Source of the DNA: Sphaerochaeta halotolerans
GTDB lineage: Bacteria; Spirochaetota; Spirochaetia; Sphaerochaetales; Sphaerochaetaceae
Direction of reading: 5' to 3'
DNA length: 64,000 bases
NCBI RefSeq assembly: GCF_003429665.1
Contig: NZ_QUWK01000006.1
Coordinates: 124,001-188,000, forward strand
The stretch's first letter is position 1; the number at the start of each line of letters is the position of its first letter. The notes beneath the pieces were generated by a model that saw only the letters and a program-made list of their open reading frames with translations, did not search any database and was not told the DNA's origin. Below, one piece after another: positions 63,323 through 64,000 of this stretch. Both the position numbers and the translations under genes were made by a program.

Positions 63323-64000
63323 ACTTCTGCGCCATCCTTCTCATGCCCAATGAAACGGTACCCATACCCACGGACCGTCTCGATCCATGGACCGTCTCCA
63401 AGTTTGGAGCGGATATTCTTGATATGGGTATCGACCACCCGTTCATAGGAATCGACCGCATAGTCGAAACACTCCTCGAGAATTTGGGAACGGGAAACAA
63501 GGTGATGTGAGTTTTCGATTAAGTACGCAAGGATTCTCCACTCGGCTGCGGTCAGAATGACCTCCTGACCATCAACCAAGAGTTGATGATCGGTCTCATC
63601 AAAACGCATCGAATGGTCGTTGACGTATAAAAAGCCGTCACTCGGACTGAAGCTATTGTTCCGGTACCGCCTGAGTACGGCCTGAACCCTGAGCACCAGC
63701 TCCTTGGGACTGAAGGGTTTCGAGATATAATCATCAGCCCCGAGTTCAAACCCAAGGATCCTGTCACTCTCCTCACTACGGGCAGTCATGAAGATGACAG
63801 GGCAGTCACACTTCTCCTTGAGTTGCTTCACAAAAGCAAAACCATCACCATCGGGGAGCATGACATCCTGGATAAGCAGAGACGGAACCTGGCTGGCTAC
63901 AGCCTCCCGAACTGCCCTGAGGGTGGGAAACCCCTTAACTTGATAGCCAGAGAGTTCTAGGTATTGCCGAACGCCCTCACGAATCACCTCATGATCCTCT
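63319..64000 (-). CDS. OmpR-type response regulator (5' end beyond window)
   Basis: At least 227 residues are visible; the frame is open to the window edge (upstream codons read EDHEVIREGVRQYL, the usual receiver start), so a few N-terminal residues lie outside. Receiver domain: phosphorylated Asp in SLLIQDVMLPDGDGFAFVKQ, VIFMTARSEESDRILGFELG, and YISKPFSPKELVLRV with the conserved Lys. Winged-helix output: VILTAAEWRILAYLIENS, RSQILEECFD, VVDTHIKNIRSKLG and VRGYGYRFIG. Partner of the kinase at 61826-63322; the target genes are not evident. Confidence 0.93.
   Translation of the reverse strand, partial: EDHEVIREGVRQYLELSGYQVKGFPTLRAVREAVASQVPSLLIQDVMLPDGDGFAFVKQLKEKCDCPVIFMTARSEESDRILGFELGADDYISKPFSPKELVLRVQAVLRRYRNNSFSPSDGFLYVNDHSMRFDETDHQLLVDGQEVILTAAEWRILAYLIENSHHLVSRSQILEECFDYAVDSYERVVDTHIKNIRSKLGDGPWIETVRGYGYRFIGHEKDGAEV

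Overview
The window looks like chromosomal DNA of a mid-GC, diderm, fermentative bacterium, most likely a spirochaete of the Sphaerochaeta/Spirochaeta type. This is inference from the gene mix (sugar ABC transporters, Gfo/Idh-isomerase pairs, lysine 2,3-aminomutase with beta-lysine acetyltransferase, an outer membrane protein ending in Phe, strong AGGAGG ribosome sites); no rRNA or other lineage marker is present to settle it.

Layout. 1-4.9 kb: left-truncated exported metallopeptidase/beta-propeller gene, ilvE, and a sugar isomerase/Gfo-Idh-MocA pair, all on the minus strand. 5-12.4 kb: a strikingly AT-rich island with a ribose-type sugar ABC transporter, a zinc alcohol dehydrogenase and a sugar isomerase, split by a decayed IS110 and preceded by a divergent LacI regulator. 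13.6-19.7 kb: a second insertion, an iron/polyamine-type ABC transporter among transposase relics, bounded by 182-bp direct repeats that copy the junction of lacI and a GH3 glycosidase gene. 19.6-26.5 kb: GH3 N-acetylhexosaminidase-like enzyme, glutathione peroxidase, LacZ-type beta-galactosidase with a truncated sugar permease, and two TnpB (IS200/IS605) relics.

27.1-40.2 kb: the most interesting region, an 11-gene minus-strand operon behind one consensus promoter whose spacer is a palindrome. It encodes an FdrA(AllF)-AllG fusion, a PF04199 cyclase/hydrolase, a GNAT-like protein, a thiolase-fold protein lacking its catalytic cysteines with a DUF35 partner, a GntR regulator, an AllH-type DUF2877 protein, a three-subunit molybdenum hydroxylase and an NCS2 nucleobase permease. 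Together they suggest uptake, hydroxylation, ring opening, C-C cleavage and carbamoyl transfer from an N-heterocycle by a pathway I cannot match to a described one.

40.6-50 kb: ablA-ablB, diaminopropionate ammonia-lyase, apbE, a DUF1508 protein, a thioredoxin-like protein, then a copper module (csoR, copZ, copA) with CsoR-like palindromes and a tRNA-Val. 50-64 kb: Fic protein, NEW3-domain protein with an ABC exporter, decayed secreted proteins, two SHOCT mini-proteins with a third CsoR-like site, an AbiE toxin-antitoxin pair flanked by two copies of the 3' end of rsgA (the main copy frameshifted), DUF1801 protein, outer membrane protein, YfcE phosphodiesterase, and a histidine kinase/response regulator pair running off the right edge.

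A recurring theme is accessory DNA bounded by direct copies of host sequence (about 5.3/12.5 kb, 13.6/19.6 kb and 56.4/58.3 kb).
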